Below are positions 63,045-64,000 of a DNA stretch of 64,000 nucleotides, piece after piece. Made by a program: the position numbers and the translations under genes. Where the stretch lies: the NCBI GenBank assembly GCA_022497155.1, contig MU385715.1:62001-126000 (forward strand). The letters are read 5' to 3'. Source of the stretch: Whalleya microplaca. Its lineage: Eukaryota > Ascomycota > Sordariomycetes > Xylariales > Xylariaceae. The notes beneath the pieces were generated by a model. The model searched no databases, was not told the DNA's origin, and saw only the letters and a program-made list of their open reading frames with translations. Every line of letters begins with the position of its first letter. Within the stretch, counting starts at the first letter, position 1.

Positions 63045-64000
63045 TTTAATTAGTTATTTAAACTTATAATAAGCTAAATATTAAATATAATAAACCATTT
63101 AAATCGTTATTATTAATTTTAAAAATTAACTTACTCGATTTAGCTTTAATACATTTTTAAGCTATTTATTATACCTTTTATTTATTTTATCTCTATATTT
63201 TATATTTTTTCTTTTTTTTAATAATTATTAACCTAATTATTTGTTTTTTATTTTCGCTTTATAATATTTATTTAATTAATTATTTACAAGTATATCGTAA
63301 GGCTTATTATTATATAAGAAGTAAAAAAAAAGGGAATTTCCTTTTATAAAGCTTTTATATAAATCGTTTATTCCTTTTTTTTATAAAAGGTTTTATATTT
63401 AGGAATTAAATCTCTCGTTATAATAACGTTAATCGAAAATTAAACAATTTTAAACGTTTTTATTACGTTATATTAATTCGTTAAAATTTAATAAATATTT
63501 AAAATAAAATATATATCGGTAATCCTTTTTTTAAAACTCGTAAAATAAATATTAAACCCCCGTTATCTAATCGAATTGAATTTTATTAAAATAATGTTAA
63601 TTTCCGTAATTTTTTTTCTTAATTCTTTTATCCCGTTTTATTTTATTATAGCTTCTTTTTTAAAATAAGTAAATCGGCTATATAAATAGCTAAAAACTTC
63701 CGTTATTTTTTTTCTATCGATTTATACCTTGACGTTAAGCTTTTTTTACGTTTTAGGTTTATTATTTTTAAATAATCGAAAACTTTCAATTCGATAATAA
63801 AAAACGTTAATTATATTTTTAGTTTTTATATTAATATTAAACTTAGTCGCTTTAATTTAAAGATTAATAAAAATAAACTACTTTAATTTTAAAAAAATAA
63901 TATAAGCCGCTACTTTTTAAAAACTAATATAATAAATAAATTTATCCGGATACATTTTTTTCTTATTTAACGTATATAATTTTTGCTAATTAATATAAAA

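Larger units (their letters stand above)
60850..64000 (-). pseudogene. Element L, right arm: inverted second copy, runs off the right edge
   Basis: Reverse complement of the left arm, matched in order: 60890-61290 with 59870-60230, 61310-61690 with 59480-59840, 62110-62340 with 59240-59450, 62330-62520 with 59030-59240, 62660-62815 with 58725-58860, 63050-63400 with 58370-58720 and 63525-64000 with 57770-58240. Differences are mostly transitions. It carries two insertions missing from the left arm (61691-62094 and 62816-63044). Coding sense is minus. Confidence 0.85.

Overview
The window is gene-free, extremely AT-rich DNA of the kind found in AT-isochores or centromere-like regions of filamentous ascomycetes (Pezizomycotina). 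It is built almost entirely from transposable elements damaged by repeat-induced point mutation (RIP). The evidence is direct. Copies of one repeat differ mainly by C-to-T and G-to-A changes at CA/TG sites. TA is abundant while CA and TG are scarce outside a few islands. Retroelement proteins can be read in frame only if TAA/TAG codons stand where Gln or Trp is expected. No uninterrupted reading frame exceeds about 75 codons. I see no host gene, tRNA, rRNA or CRISPR array. The species cannot be named from the sequence.

Layout. 1-3612: 5' part of a Ty3/gypsy element (family A, minus strand) with its LTR. 3613-7735: two small inverted-repeat elements (C and D), a nested palindromic element at 6215-6605, and unrecognised RIPed DNA. 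7736-15979: gypsy B (plus strand), whose integrase is split by a little-mutated 236-bp insert. 15980-17016: rearranged short non-coding LTR element (TRIM). 17022-21908: gypsy A copy 2 (plus) with polypurine tract and 3' LTR. 21914-44700: gypsy C (minus), the oldest layer of a four-deep nest. A TRIM (24456-42972) sits in gypsy C; a Ty1/copia element (24567-41551) sits in that TRIM's 5' LTR; a second TRIM (26779-28295) and an almost full-length gypsy I (30780-39141, minus) sit in the copia. Equal-length LTR pairs and target-site duplications support every step except the outermost duplication, which has one mismatch. 43278-43449: solo LTR of gypsy I.

44704-47617: another D and two C copies. 47755-48823: truncated gypsy I. 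48824-49599: a 776-bp near-palindromic LTR-like unit (F), followed by gypsy D (plus, to about 56950). F and the TRIM share the last ~28 bp of the LTR and the next ~62 bp of leader, including the presumed primer-binding site, so the TRIM looks like a non-autonomous relative of the F-ended gypsy. 56950-64000: two tail-to-tail copies of an unrecognised coding element (L), arms of at least 3.1 kb, with a one-armed F copy at the axis. The right arm also carries a solo gypsy A LTR and a 404-bp little-mutated insert, both absent from the left arm.

No element here looks capable of autonomous activity: the conserved Asp pair of the reverse transcriptase active site reads Asn-Asn in gypsy A, B, D and I.
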